Below are positions 26,397-34,910 of a DNA stretch of 64,000 nt, piece by piece. The position numbers and the translations under genes are program-made. The notes beneath the pieces were generated by a model that had not been told where the DNA came from, searched no databases, and worked only from the letters and a program-made list of their open reading frames with translations. Source of the DNA: CAXMST01 sp963790085 (GTDB taxonomy: Bacteria; Actinomycetota; Thermoleophilia; Solirubrobacterales; 70-9); the NCBI GenBank assembly GCA_963790085.1, contig CAWBNH010000008.1, positions 186,001 through 250,000 on the forward strand. The letters run 5' to 3'. Position 1 is the first letter of the stretch; the number at the start of each line of letters is the position of its first letter.

Positions 26397-27680
26397 TCAG
26401 GCGGCCAGGGCGGCGCTGACCGGCTCGACCGCGCTGCGGAAGCGGTCCTCCTCGGCGCCGATGCAGGCGGCGGAGAGGCGGTCGGGGGCGTAGAGCTCGC
26501 GGGCGAGCTCGACAACGTCGTCGGTGCTCACCGCGTCGACCTTCTCGATGATCTCGTCGATCGTCAGGAACGGCAGCCCGAAGAGCGCCGCGCGGGCGTT
26601 GCGGCTCATCCTTCCCGGGGTCGACTCGAGCGCCAGCACCGTGCGGCCCTTGACGTGCTCCTTGGCACGGGCGAGCTCGTCGGCTTCGACCCCCTCGCTG
26701 CGCAGCAGGTCGAGCTCGCGGCCGACGATCTCGCAGGCCTCGCCGACGTTCTCGGCCCTGGTGCCGACGTACATCGCGACCATGCCCCGGTCGATGTACT
26801 GGTCGGCGTAGCTGCCGACGGCGTAGGCGAGACCGCGCTTCTCGCGGATCTCGCGGAACAGCCGCGACGAGGTCGAGCCGCCGAAGATCGTGTCGAGCAC
26901 CCCCAGGGTCCAGCGGCGCTCGTCGTCGCGGGCGATGCCGGGGGCGCCGAAGCAGATGTGGTACTGCTCGGTCTCCTTCGGGTAGAACAGCAGTCGCGGG
27001 CCGCCTTCGGGGTCTGAGGTGTCGGGCGGGGCCGGATCGCCGGTGCCCGGCGCCATGAACCGGCCGGCAAGCTCGACGATCCGCTCGTGCTCGAGGCTGC
27101 CCGCAGCCGAGACGACCAGATTCGGGGCCACGTAGCGGGCCCGGTGGTAGGCGGAGATCTCGGGGATCGGCACGCCGGCGATCACCTCGGCCCGGCCGAG
27201 CACCCGGCGGCCGAGCGGATGGTCGCCGAAGATCGCCCCGGCGAGCACGTCGTGGACCCGGTCGGACGGCTCGTCCTCGTACATCGCGATCTCCTCGATC
27301 ACGACCTCTCGCTCGGAGTCGATCTCGGGGAAGGTCGGCCGCAGGAACATCTCCGCCAGCACGTCGAACGCAGCCTCGGTGTGCTCGTCGACGAAGCGCG
27401 AGTACAGGTGCGTCGTCTCCTTGCTGGTCGCAGCATTGGTCGCCGCGCCGAGGCCGTCGAAGTACTCCGAGATCTCGATCGCCGAGTGGCGCTCGGTCCC
27501 CTTGAACAGCAGGTGCTCGAGGAAGTGCGAGACCCCGGCCTGCGCCGGGGCCTCGTCCCTCGAGCCCGTCCGCACCCAGAGGCCGAGCGTCACCGAGCGG
27601 ACCGAGGGCACGACCTCGGTGACGACCTGCAGGCCGCCGTCCAGCTCGCTCAGCTCGATGCCGTCCGGGAGAACGCTCAA
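26397..27680 (-). CDS. M16 family zinc metallopeptidase
   Basis: 427 residues. The inverted zinc motif HFLEH is in SHFLEHLLFKGTERHS near residue 50, with the third ligand Glu about 76 residues on (REVVIEEIAMYEDEP). The C-terminal half is the second peptidasin-like domain. Bacterial homologues resemble mitochondrial processing peptidase and lie downstream of pnp in many Actinomycetota, as here (27 bases). The start is TTG 27680. The substrate is unknown. Confidence 0.93.
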   Translation of the reverse strand: MSVLPDGIELSELDGGLQVVTEVVPSVRSVTLGLWVRTGSRDEAPAQAGVSHFLEHLLFKGTERHSAIEISEYFDGLGAATNAATSKETTHLYSRFVDEHTEAAFDVLAEMFLRPTFPEIDSEREVVIEEIAMYEDEPSDRVHDVLAGAIFGDHPLGRRVLGRAEVIAGVPIPEISAYHRARYVAPNLVVSAAGSLEHERIVELAGRFMAPGTGDPAPPDTSDPEGGPRLLFYPKETEQYHICFGAPGIARDDERRWTLGVLDTIFGGSTSSRLFREIREKRGLAYAVGSYADQYIDRGMVAMYVGTRAENVGEACEIVGRELDLLRSEGVEADELARAKEHVKGRTVLALESTPGRMSRNARAALFGLPFLTIDEIIEKVDAVSTDDVVELARELYAPDRLSAACIGAEEDRFRSAVEPVSAALAA

Positions 27681-27707
27681 CTCTCTGCTGCCTTCGATTC
27701 GTCGAGG

Positions 27708-29978
27708 CTAGTCGCGGCGGCGGCGTTCGCGGTCGCCGCCGCGGCCTCCGCGGCCACGGTCCCGGTCACGGCCTCCGCGGCCACGGTCCCGGTCACGGCC
27801 ACCGCGGCCGCCGCCGCCGAAGGCGGGATCGCCGGTCCCGACCGCAATCAGGTCCTCGGCCGACTTGCCGGCCACGGACGGATCGTCGGAGAGGCGCAGG
27901 CCGATCCGACCGCGCTCGCGGTCGACCTCGACCACCGTCACATCGATCTCATCGCCCTGGCTGAATACGGCGTCGACCGTCTCGACCCGCTCACCGGGCT
28001 TGACGTTGCTGATGTGCAGCAGGCCGTCGGTGCCCTTGACGAGCTCGACGAAGGCGCCGAAGGTGGTCGTCTTCACCACCTTGCCGGTGAACTTGTCGCC
28101 CACCTCGGCCTCGCGGGTCATCATCTCGATCTCGGCAATGCATGCCTCGACCAGCTCGCCGTTGGCGGCGTAGACACGAACCGTGCCGTCGTCCTCGACG
28201 TCGATCTCGGCCTCGTAGGTCTCGCAGAGGTTGCGGATCGTCTCGCCGCCCTTGCCGATCACGGCCCCGATCTTCTCGGGGTCGATCTTGATCGACTCGA
28301 TCCGGGGTGCGGTCGGGCTCAGCTGCTCGCGCGGCCCGTCGATCGACTCCGCCATCTTTCCGAGGATGAACTGCCGGCCGGCATTCGCCTGCTCGAGCGC
28401 GTCCTTGAGGATCTCGAACGTGACGCCCGTGATCTTGATGTCCATCTGCAGGGCGGTGATCCCCTCCTTGGTGCCGGCGACCTTGAAGTCCATGTCGCCG
28501 AGGTGGTCCTCGACGCCGGCGATGTCGGTGAGGACGATGTAGTCGTCACCCTCCTTGATCAGCCCCATGGCGACGCCCGCGACCGCCGCGGTGACCGGCA
28601 CGCCGGCGGCCTCCAGGGCCATCGACGAGGCACAGACCGAGCCCATCGACGAGGAGCCGTTCGACTCCAGCGTCTCGGAGACCACCCGCACGACGTACGG
28701 GAAGTCCTCCTGGGACGGGATCGTCGGCTCCAGGGCCCGCTCGGCGAGCGCGCCGTGACCGATGTCGCGGCGCTTTGGACCGCGCATGAACCCGGCCTCC
28801 CCGACCGAGAACGGCGGGAAGTTGTAGTGGTGGAAGAAGGTCTTCGTCTCCTTCAGGCCGAGGTTGTCGAGCCGCATGTCCATCCGCGTCGTGCCGAGCG
28901 CGACGTTGGAGAGGATCTGCGTCTCACCCCGGGTGAAAAGCGCCGAGCCGTGCACTCGCGGGGCGAGGTCGACCTCGGTCTCGATCGGCCGGATCTCATC
29001 CTGGGCCCGGCCGTCGGGACGCTTCTTGTCGACCGCGATCCGCTTCCGGATCATGTCCTTCTCGACGATCCCGAAGTGCCGTTTGACCTCGACGCGGCGC
29101 GCCGCGTCGGCCTCCTCATCCCCGGTCTCCGGGGCGAACGCCTCGACGACCTCGTCCGCGACCGCCGCGATCGCATCCTGGCGCTCGAGCTTCTCGGGCA
29201 CCTGGGTGGCCTGCTCGAGCTGCGAGCCGAACCTGTCGGCGATCTCCCCGAGCAGCTTCTCGTCGATCACCGGTGCCTCGACCTCGACCTTCTCCTTGCC
29301 GGCCTTCGCCGCCAGCTCCTCCATCGCGCCGACCAGCTTCTTGATCTCGTCGTGGGCGATGTCGAGGGCGTCGAGCACCTCGGCCTCGGTGACGCCGTCG
29401 GCGCCGCACTCGACCATCAGGATCGCGTCCTTGGAGCCGGAGACGATCAGGTCCATCTCGAGCTCATCGTGCCTGTCCTCGGGCGGGTTGACGACGAAGT
29501 CACCGTCGAGCTTGCCGATCCGGACCGCGCCGACGTACTCGGCAACAGGGATCGGCGAGACCGCCAGGGCGGCCGAGGCGCCGTTCATCGCGAGGATGTC
29601 GTAAGGGTGGACATGGTCCACCGACATCGGCTGCGAGACCAGCTGCGTCTCATAGTGCCAGCCCTTCGGGAACAGGGGCCGTATCGGGCGATCGATCATC
29701 CGGGCCGTCAGCGTCGCCTTCTCGCCGGCGCGGGCCTCGCGCCGGAAGTAGGAGCCGGGGATCTTGCCGACCGCGTAGTGCCGCTCCTCGACGTCAACCG
29801 TCAGCGGCAGAAAGTCCACATCGCGCAGGTTGCCCATCGTCGCTGTGCCAAGGACCATCGTGTCCCCGCTGCGCACGACAACCGCACCGCCCGCCTGCCT
29901 GGCGAGCTTGCCGGTCTCGAACGAGATTTCCTCGCCGCCGACCTCGACGGAGACTCGACTCACGTCAAACATACTCAT
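27708..29978 (-). CDS. pnp: polynucleotide phosphorylase
   Basis: 756 residues. Two RNase PH domains are joined by the alpha-helical domain. A KH domain (IGKGGETIRNL) and an S1 domain (GDKFTGKVVKTTTFGAFVEL) follow. The tail is an Arg/Gly/Asp-rich run coded by a 27-bp tandem repeat, likely an RNA-binding addition. PNPase degrades RNA 3'-5' with phosphate and can add tails. It is the first gene after a leader of about 139 bases with two strong inverted repeats. Confidence 0.97.
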   Translation of the reverse strand: MSMFDVSRVSVEVGGEEISFETGKLARQAGGAVVVRSGDTMVLGTATMGNLRDVDFLPLTVDVEERHYAVGKIPGSYFRREARAGEKATLTARMIDRPIRPLFPKGWHYETQLVSQPMSVDHVHPYDILAMNGASAALAVSPIPVAEYVGAVRIGKLDGDFVVNPPEDRHDELEMDLIVSGSKDAILMVECGADGVTEAEVLDALDIAHDEIKKLVGAMEELAAKAGKEKVEVEAPVIDEKLLGEIADRFGSQLEQATQVPEKLERQDAIAAVADEVVEAFAPETGDEEADAARRVEVKRHFGIVEKDMIRKRIAVDKKRPDGRAQDEIRPIETEVDLAPRVHGSALFTRGETQILSNVALGTTRMDMRLDNLGLKETKTFFHHYNFPPFSVGEAGFMRGPKRRDIGHGALAERALEPTIPSQEDFPYVVRVVSETLESNGSSSMGSVCASSMALEAAGVPVTAAVAGVAMGLIKEGDDYIVLTDIAGVEDHLGDMDFKVAGTKEGITALQMDIKITGVTFEILKDALEQANAGRQFILGKMAESIDGPREQLSPTAPRIESIKIDPEKIGAVIGKGGETIRNLCETYEAEIDVEDDGTVRVYAANGELVEACIAEIEMMTREAEVGDKFTGKVVKTTTFGAFVELVKGTDGLLHISNVKPGERVETVDAVFSQGDEIDVTVVEVDRERGRIGLRLSDDPSVAGKSAEDLIAVGTGDPAFGGGGRGGRDRDRGRGGRDRDRGRGGRGGDRERRRRD
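27745..27809 (-). repeat. 27-bp tandem repeat in the pnp tail
   Basis: Two exact 27-base copies (27745-27771 and 27772-27798) and a partial third encode the repeating RDRDRGRGG of the PNPase C-terminus. Such in-frame repeats can change copy number by slippage without breaking the frame. Confidence 0.85.
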
Positions 29979-30021
29979 CTATTCGTATTTTCCTTCCGTT
30001 GGGGCCCGTCGCGCCTGGCAA

Positions 30022-30090
30022 CGGGAAACGGTTTCCCGGCCGATGAGGGGCCCCATTTGCATTTCAGATTTCTCTGCTTCGCCGCGAAGC
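30022..30090. promoter_or_regulatory. two inverted repeats in the pnp leader
   Basis: CGGGAAAC / GTTTCCCG (30022-30038) is a perfect 8+8 repeat with a one-base centre. GCTTCGC / GCGAAGC (30076-30090) is a perfect 7+7 repeat with a one-base centre. Both lie in the 139-base gap between the pnp start and the upstream gene. They could be operators or leader hairpins; E. coli pnp is controlled through a leader hairpin. Confidence 0.5.
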
Positions 30091-30117
30091 TTACAGATCG
30101 ACCCGGCGGGCCAACCG

Positions 30118-30630
30118 CTAGCCCCCCGAGGCCGCGAGCTCTTGCAGCGCCGCGACCGCCTCCTCACCGAGCAGGCAACCGCCGACGAGCGCCGCCGGGG
30201 TGCCGGCGACGCCGGCGCGGATGCCGCTACGGAAGTCCCGCCGGACGCGCTCGGAGGCCGCCTCCGAGCGGCGCTCGGCATCGAAGCGCGCCAGGTCGAG
30301 GCCGAGCCGCTCGGCCCGGGCCCAGAGGTGCGGGTCGTCCTGATGCCCCTGGTCCTCCATCAGCGAATCCCACATCGCCCAGAACGCGGGCTCGCCGCCG
30401 AGCGCCGCGGCCGCCTCGACCGCCGCATGCAGAGCCGGCGCCCGCGGCCGCCGGCTCTCGACCGGGAAGTGCCTTACGCAGAGCCGCAGGGGAAGGTCGC
30501 GGACCTCGAGCCACATCGCTGCGCAGTGCGGGCAGGCAAGGTCCAGATAGAGAGTCGCCGCCGGCCCGGTCCCCCGAACGTGGTCGTCGTCGCCCGCTCC
30601 CGGCGCCGGCGCACTGCTGAGCTCGGCCAC
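30118..30630 (-). CDS. DsbA-family thioredoxin-fold protein
   Basis: 170 residues. The active site CPHC is at residues 33-36 in LDLACPHCAAMW, the helical insertion is in the middle, and the cis-Pro loop is VAGTPAALVGG. No signal peptide is seen, so a cytosolic thiol-disulfide role is likely. It lies 19 bases downstream of the peroxiredoxin gene, which suggests shared redox function. The start is GTG 30630. Confidence 0.85.
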   Translation of the reverse strand: MAELSSAPAPGAGDDDHVRGTGPAATLYLDLACPHCAAMWLEVRDLPLRLCVRHFPVESRRPRAPALHAAVEAAAALGGEPAFWAMWDSLMEDQGHQDDPHLWARAERLGLDLARFDAERRSEAASERVRRDFRSGIRAGVAGTPAALVGGCLLGEEAVAALQELAASGG

Positions 30631-30649
30631 GACTCGCCCGCGGTCGGCG

Positions 30650-31102
30650 CTAGGCGGCGGCGAGCCCGTCGAAGATCAGGTTGGCGCCGGGGATCTCGGG
30701 ATAGGGGGCCGTGTACGAGAAGGCGACGACGCCGGCCGGATCGATCACGACGAGCGTTCGGCTGCAGTGGCCACGCTTCTCGAGGTAGGCGCCGTAGCTG
30801 GTCGCGACCGCCCCCTTCGGGTGGTAGTCCGACAGCAGCGGAAACTCGAGGCCGGCGTGGGCACGGAAGGCGGCGTGGCAGGGCGGCCCGTCGACGCTGA
30901 TCCCGACCAGCTCCGCCCCACGGGCGCGGATCTCGCCGAGGACCTCCTGGTAGATCGAGAGCTGGTCGCTGCAGACCGGGCTGAAGTCGGCGGGATAGAA
31001 CGCCAGCACGAGCTTGCTGCCGGCGAAGTCGGCGAGCGAGACCTCGGTCAGGTCCTGATCGAGCAGCGAGAAGCTCGGCGCCCTGGCGCCGACCTCGATC
31101 AC
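30650..31102 (-). CDS. peroxiredoxin (AhpC/TSA family)
   Basis: 150 residues. The peroxidatic Cys is in FYPADFSPVCSDQL. Proline and serine sit at the positions where Prx proteins carry P-x3-(T/S)-x2-C. Two further Cys (GPPCHAAF and RGHCSRT) could resolve the disulfide. It reduces peroxides with a thiol partner, perhaps the adjacent DsbA-like protein. The GTG start overlaps the rpsO stop by 4 bases. Confidence 0.9.
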   Translation of the reverse strand: MIEVGARAPSFSLLDQDLTEVSLADFAGSKLVLAFYPADFSPVCSDQLSIYQEVLGEIRARGAELVGISVDGPPCHAAFRAHAGLEFPLLSDYHPKGAVATSYGAYLEKRGHCSRTLVVIDPAGVVAFSYTAPYPEIPGANLIFDGLAAA

Positions 31103-31368
31103 TTGCGCAGACCGAGCTCGGCAACGAGTCCGCGGTAGCGCTCCAGATCGGTGCGCTCGAGATAGCGGAGCAGGCGCCGCCGGCGACCGACGAGCATCAG
31201 GAGCCCGCGCCGGCTGTGATGGTCCTTGGGATGCTCGCGAAGGTGCTCGGTGAGCTCGTTGATCCGCTCCGTGAGCAGCGCAACCTGGACCTCGGTCGAG
31301 CCGGTGTCGCTCTCGCCACGGCCGTACTTGCCGGCGAGCTCTGCCTTCCTGTCCTTGGTTAGGGCCAT
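31099..31368 (-). CDS. rpsO: 30S ribosomal protein S15
   Basis: 89 residues, the standard S15 length, with GRGESDTGSTEVQVALLT and HHSRRGLLMLVGRRRRLL. S15 binds 16S rRNA early in small-subunit assembly. The ATG at 31368 matches the conserved N-terminus. No Shine-Dalgarno is seen before it, while TATTCT lies 10 bases upstream, so the mRNA may be leaderless. The rpsO-pnp order is classical, here with two redox genes between. Confidence 0.97.
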   Translation of the reverse strand: MALTKDRKAELAGKYGRGESDTGSTEVQVALLTERINELTEHLREHPKDHHSRRGLLMLVGRRRRLLRYLERTDLERYRGLVAELGLRK

Positions 31369-31378
31369 CTGCGTGAGA

Positions 31379-31384
31379 AGAATA
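31379..31384 (-). promoter_or_regulatory. predicted -10 element of rpsO
   Basis: TATTCT on the minus strand ends 10 bases before the rpsO ATG. A weak CTGACA lies 19 bases upstream of it. No ribosome binding site is seen between this element and the ATG. Confidence 0.35.
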
Positions 31385-31405
31385 GGGCTCCCCACCCGGT
31401 CGCTG

Positions 31406-32296
31406 TCAGCGGGGGCGCGAGAAGCTAGCACAGACCTGCCGCGCCTCCGCTACGTCGCGCTCCATTTGAGCGACCAGCTCCCCGGCCCCCGAGAACCGGC
31501 GCTCGCCGCGAAGACGGCGGGCGAACGCGACCCGCAGGGCCGCCCCGTAGAGGTTCTCGTCGTGGTCGATGATGTGGGTCTCGATCAGAAGGCCCCGACC
31601 CGTCTCGAAGGTTGGCCTCACCCCGACGTTGACCGCCGCCGGGCGACCGTTGGCGAACGCCGCGTAGACGCCGTGGCCGGGGCAGATCAGGCCATCCCCG
31701 GGGATCAGGTTCGCGGTCGGGAACCCGAGCTCCCGGCCGCGCCTGTCGCCGCCGGCGACCTCCCCCTCGACCATGAACGGGGCGCCCAGACAGCGCGCCG
31801 CGTCCTCGACCTCGCCGGCCGAGACGAGCGCCCTGATCCGAGTGGAGGAGACCGTTTCGCCGTCGACCTCGACCAGCGGCACGACCCGGGTCTCGAACTC
31901 CGGGCGCGAGGCGAGCAGCTCAGGGGTGCCCTCTGCGCGGGCGCCGAAGCGGAAGTTCTCGCCGACCGAGACGTGGGCTGCGCCGAGCTTGTCGATCAGG
32001 ATCTCCTCGCAGAACGCGACCGGGTCGATCGAGGCGAACTCGCGGTCGAAGCCGATCACGACCAGCTCCTCGACGCCGATGCCCTCGATCACGTCCCGCT
32101 TGATCGGGAACGGCATGATCAGCTTCGGGGCGGCCTCGGGGCGGATCACCCGCAGCGGATGCGGCTCGAAGGTGAGGACCGTGTCCGCCTCCCCGATCAC
32201 CGCCCGGTGGCCGACGTGGACCCCGTCGAAGGTGCCGATCGCGACCCGGCGCTCGCGCGGCTCGACATCGGTGAGGCTGGTGACGCGGATGCTCAT
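31406..32296 (-). CDS. ribF: bifunctional riboflavin kinase / FAD synthetase
   Basis: 296 residues from ATG 32296. The N-terminal nucleotidyl-transfer domain has GTFDGVHVGHR. The C-terminal kinase domain has GRELGFPTANL and the NVGVRPTF segment. It makes FMN and then FAD. It sits between truB and rpsO, the common truB-ribF-rpsO order. No FMN riboswitch is seen. Confidence 0.95.
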   Translation of the reverse strand: MSIRVTSLTDVEPRERRVAIGTFDGVHVGHRAVIGEADTVLTFEPHPLRVIRPEAAPKLIMPFPIKRDVIEGIGVEELVVIGFDREFASIDPVAFCEEILIDKLGAAHVSVGENFRFGARAEGTPELLASRPEFETRVVPLVEVDGETVSSTRIRALVSAGEVEDAARCLGAPFMVEGEVAGGDRRGRELGFPTANLIPGDGLICPGHGVYAAFANGRPAAVNVGVRPTFETGRGLLIETHIIDHDENLYGAALRVAFARRLRGERRFSGAGELVAQMERDVAEARQVCASFSRPR

Positions 32297-32336
32297 CTGC
32301 GGGATCGGGATCGCTGGCGCTTGCTGCTGCACTCTG

Positions 32337-33155
32337 TCACGCCAACACCACCTGGGTTCTGAGCTCGCCCTCGCAAGCCGTGGCGATCGCCAGCAGCCGA
32401 CCGTCGGCCGTCAGCGAGATCGGCCCCTCGCCGACCGCATCGTCGGGGGCGGCGAGCCGGATCCCGTGCACGACCTTCCTGGCCTCCGCGGCGCTCAGCG
32501 CCCGCTTCGGTAGGTGTGAGACCAGATCCTCCACCGGCCGGAGCCGATCTCCCGCATCGGCAAGCTTCAGGTGGCCAACGGCGGTGCGCCTCAGCGCGAC
32601 GCAGTAGGCGTCATCCAGCTCCTCGACCAGCGTCCGGATATAGGTGCCGGCGGACGCCTCGATCTCGAAGCGCGCAAGGCCCCGCTCGGGATCCTGATCG
32701 AGCAACTCGGCGCGGTAGATCTCGACCTCGCGGCGGGGACGCTCGGGGCCCTCCTCGCCACGGTGGGCACTGCGGTAGAGCCGCTCGCCGCCGACCCGCA
32801 CGGCCGAGGTCAGCGGCACCCGTTGCACGATCCTGCCCGACGGCAGCGCGACCCGGGCCGGGATGCGGCCGGTCTCGGTCAGCACGCCCTCCGGATCGCC
32901 GGTGCTCGAGCGCCAGCCCAGCCGTGCAGTCGCCACGTACGTCTTCGGGAGGTTGAGCACGTACCGCTGTAGGCGGGTCGCCTGGCCGAGCAGCACCACC
33001 AGCAAGCCGGTGGCGAAGGGATCGAGGGTGCCGGCGTGTCCGGCTCTCAGTCCGTGCTCGGCACGGGCCGCGGCGACCACCTGATGCGAGGTGCGGCCCG
33101 CCGGCTTGTCGACCAACAGGAACCCGGCAGCCGGTGCCCGCCGACGCTCAGCCAA
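32337..33155 (-). CDS. truB: tRNA pseudouridine(55) synthase
   Basis: About 272 residues from TTG 33155. The N-terminus GFLLVDKPAGRTSHQVV and the catalytic Asp in HAGTLDPFATGLL are clear, with ASAGTYIRTL further on. It makes pseudouridine 55 in the T-loop. The frame is open upstream to 33341, but that part is antisense-like and overlaps nrnA. The TTG start would overlap the nrnA stop by 8 bases. Confidence 0.93.
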   Translation of the reverse strand: MAERRRAPAAGFLLVDKPAGRTSHQVVAAARAEHGLRAGHAGTLDPFATGLLVVLLGQATRLQRYVLNLPKTYVATARLGWRSSTGDPEGVLTETGRIPARVALPSGRIVQRVPLTSAVRVGGERLYRSAHRGEEGPERPRREVEIYRAELLDQDPERGLARFEIEASAGTYIRTLVEELDDAYCVALRRTAVGHLKLADAGDRLRPVEDLVSHLPKRALSAAEARKVVHGIRLAAPDDAVGEGPISLTADGRLLAIATACEGELRTQVVLA

Positions 33156-34158
33156 GCTGGGCGATGGTCTCCGCCTGCAGCAACTCGACCAGCTCCTCGT
33201 AGCCGAGCTCGGTTGAGAAGCCCGCCGCGCGACGGTGGCCGCCGCCGCCCATCTTCCGGGCGATCTCGGAGACGTCAACGGCACCGTCTGTCGAGCGCAG
33301 GCTGACCTTGCGTGCGGCGCCGTCGTCGCCCGGCCGGTCACGGACCACGGCCGCCACGGCCGTGCCCTCGAGCGCCCTGATGAAGTCGATGATCCCCTCG
33401 GTCAGCACCTCGTCGGCGCCGGTCACCTCGTAGTCCTCGGCCGAGATGTAGGTGGTCGAGAGCGCGCCGTCGAGCCTGCGCTCGACCCGATCCAGCGACC
33501 GGGCGAGAAGTCGCAGCTTCTCGGTCGGCACCCGCTCGTACAGGCGGCGGTAGATCTCGTTCACGGCCACCCCGGCGTCGATCAGCGCGGCCGCCACGTA
33601 GTGGCTGCGCGCGTCGGTGTTCTCGTACATGAACATGCCGGTGTCGGTGATCAGGCCGACGTAGAGGGCGGTGGCGATCTCAGGCGTGATCTCGGCGCCG
33701 AGATCGGCGGCGATGTCGAAGATGATCTCGGCGGTGCAGGCCGCGGAGTCGTCGACCAGGTTGATCGACCCGAAGCGGGTGTTGTCGTGGTGGTGGTCGA
33801 TGTTGAGGATCTCGACGCCGTTCTTGAGCCAGTCGACGGGCATGCGCTCGATCTTCCCGCAGTCGAGGAAGACCACGGTTCGGTCGCTGAGATCGGCGGG
33901 CGGCTCGTGGAAGACCTCCTGCAGCGGCATGAACCGGTACTCGACCGGCAGCGGGAACTCCTTCTCGGCCAGGAACATGACCGAGTCCTTGCCGAGTTGG
34001 GTGAGGATGCCGTGCAGCCCGAGCAGCGAGCCGAGGGCGTCCCCGTCCGGGCCCTCGTGGGTGGTCAGCAGGAAGCGCTCCTGCGAGCGCAGGCGCGAGA
34101 CAACCTCAGCACGTGCCGCCTCGATCTCCGCCGTGCTGCTCACCGCCACGCCGCTCAT
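33148..34158 (-). CDS. nrnA: DHH/DHHA1 phosphoesterase, NrnA-like
   Basis: 336 residues. The DHH domain has THEGPDGDALGS near residue 33, VFLDCGK, and NIDHHHDN. The C-terminal DHHA1 domain has MGGGGHRRAAGF. Family members degrade nanoRNA and dephosphorylate pAp. The rbfA-nrnA-truB order is standard. The ATG overlaps the rbfA stop by 4 bases. Confidence 0.94.
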   Translation of the reverse strand: MSGVAVSSTAEIEAARAEVVSRLRSQERFLLTTHEGPDGDALGSLLGLHGILTQLGKDSVMFLAEKEFPLPVEYRFMPLQEVFHEPPADLSDRTVVFLDCGKIERMPVDWLKNGVEILNIDHHHDNTRFGSINLVDDSAACTAEIIFDIAADLGAEITPEIATALYVGLITDTGMFMYENTDARSHYVAAALIDAGVAVNEIYRRLYERVPTEKLRLLARSLDRVERRLDGALSTTYISAEDYEVTGADEVLTEGIIDFIRALEGTAVAAVVRDRPGDDGAARKVSLRSTDGAVDVSEIARKMGGGGHRRAAGFSTELGYEELVELLQAETIAQLG

Positions 34159-34508
34159 TCTGCCTCCTCCCGCTCAGGCAGGTCGAGCATCCGCGTGATC
34201 CGGTCGGCCCGCTCGACGCTCTCGTCGTACTCGAAGCTCAGTGCGGGCGTCCGCTTCAGGCGCAGCTGGGCGTTGACGACGCTCTGCAGCAGGCCGTGGG
34301 CCGAGCGCAGCGCGGCGAGCGTCTGCTCCCGTTCGCGCTCGTCCCCGAGCACGCTGACATGGACACGAGCGTGCCTCAGGTCGGGGCTGGTGTCTACTGC
34401 TGTGACGGTCACGAACCCGATGCGGGGATCCTGCAGCTCAGAGCTGATCGCTGTACCCAGGACCTCCCTCATGACCTCGTTGACGCGGCGCATCCGCGAG
34501 GTGGTCAT
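34155..34508 (-). CDS. rbfA: ribosome-binding factor A
   Basis: 117 residues. The N-terminus SRMRRVNEVMREVLG and the segment DPRIGFVTVTAVDTSPDLRHA (shown in parts) match RbfA, a KH-like 30S maturation factor. It lies in the infB-DUF503-rbfA-nrnA run and overlaps nrnA by 4 bases. Confidence 0.94.
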   Translation of the reverse strand: MTTSRMRRVNEVMREVLGTAISSELQDPRIGFVTVTAVDTSPDLRHARVHVSVLGDEREREQTLAALRSAHGLLQSVVNAQLRLKRTPALSFEYDESVERADRITRMLDLPEREEAE

Positions 34509-34567
34509 CGCCGGGCAGTCTAGAGGCCCCGCGCCCAGCGGGGCGAGGGCGGCGGACGCGACGACGC

Positions 34568-34876
34568 TCAGGCCCGAAGGTCCTCGAGGCTGCGCAGGTG
34601 GCGCTCGAAGCTCGATCCGTCAGGGCAGCGGGCGGCGATGAATCGCTCGACGGCCTGCGCCCGCTCCGCCACCTCCGGGCCGCCCGCGAGCGCGACCAGC
34701 AGCGTCGACCGCTGCCAGGCGTCATGTCCGGCGACCTCGGCCACCGAGACGCCGAATCGCTTGCGGAGCGCGTCCTTGAGCGAGCGGATCACCTTGCGCT
34801 TCGACTTCAGGCTGCCCGAGTCCTCGACCAGTAGATGGGCCTCGATCACGCAGACGAAGGCGGCTGGATCCGGCAT
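34568..34876 (-). CDS. DUF503 family protein
   Basis: 102 residues of the YlxP/DUF503 type: CVIEAHLLVEDSGSLKSKR near the start, RFGVSVAEVAGHD in the middle. Homologues lie between infB and rbfA in many Gram-positive bacteria and are linked to ribosome function, but the activity is not known to me. It sits 34 bases after infB. Confidence 0.88.
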   Translation of the reverse strand: MPDPAAFVCVIEAHLLVEDSGSLKSKRKVIRSLKDALRKRFGVSVAEVAGHDAWQRSTLLVALAGGPEVAERAQAVERFIAARCPDGSSFERHLRSLEDLRA

Positions 34877-34910
34877 CGCCCAAGCCTAGGCGCACGCGGC
34901 CGCGGCGCGA

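Noticed and set aside
27087..30620. An 1177-codon plus-strand open frame opposite M16, pnp and the DsbA-like gene
   Set aside because: It runs antisense to three well-identified proteins and has low-complexity Arg/Asp/Leu-rich sequence with no domain. Long antisense frames are expected at this GC content.
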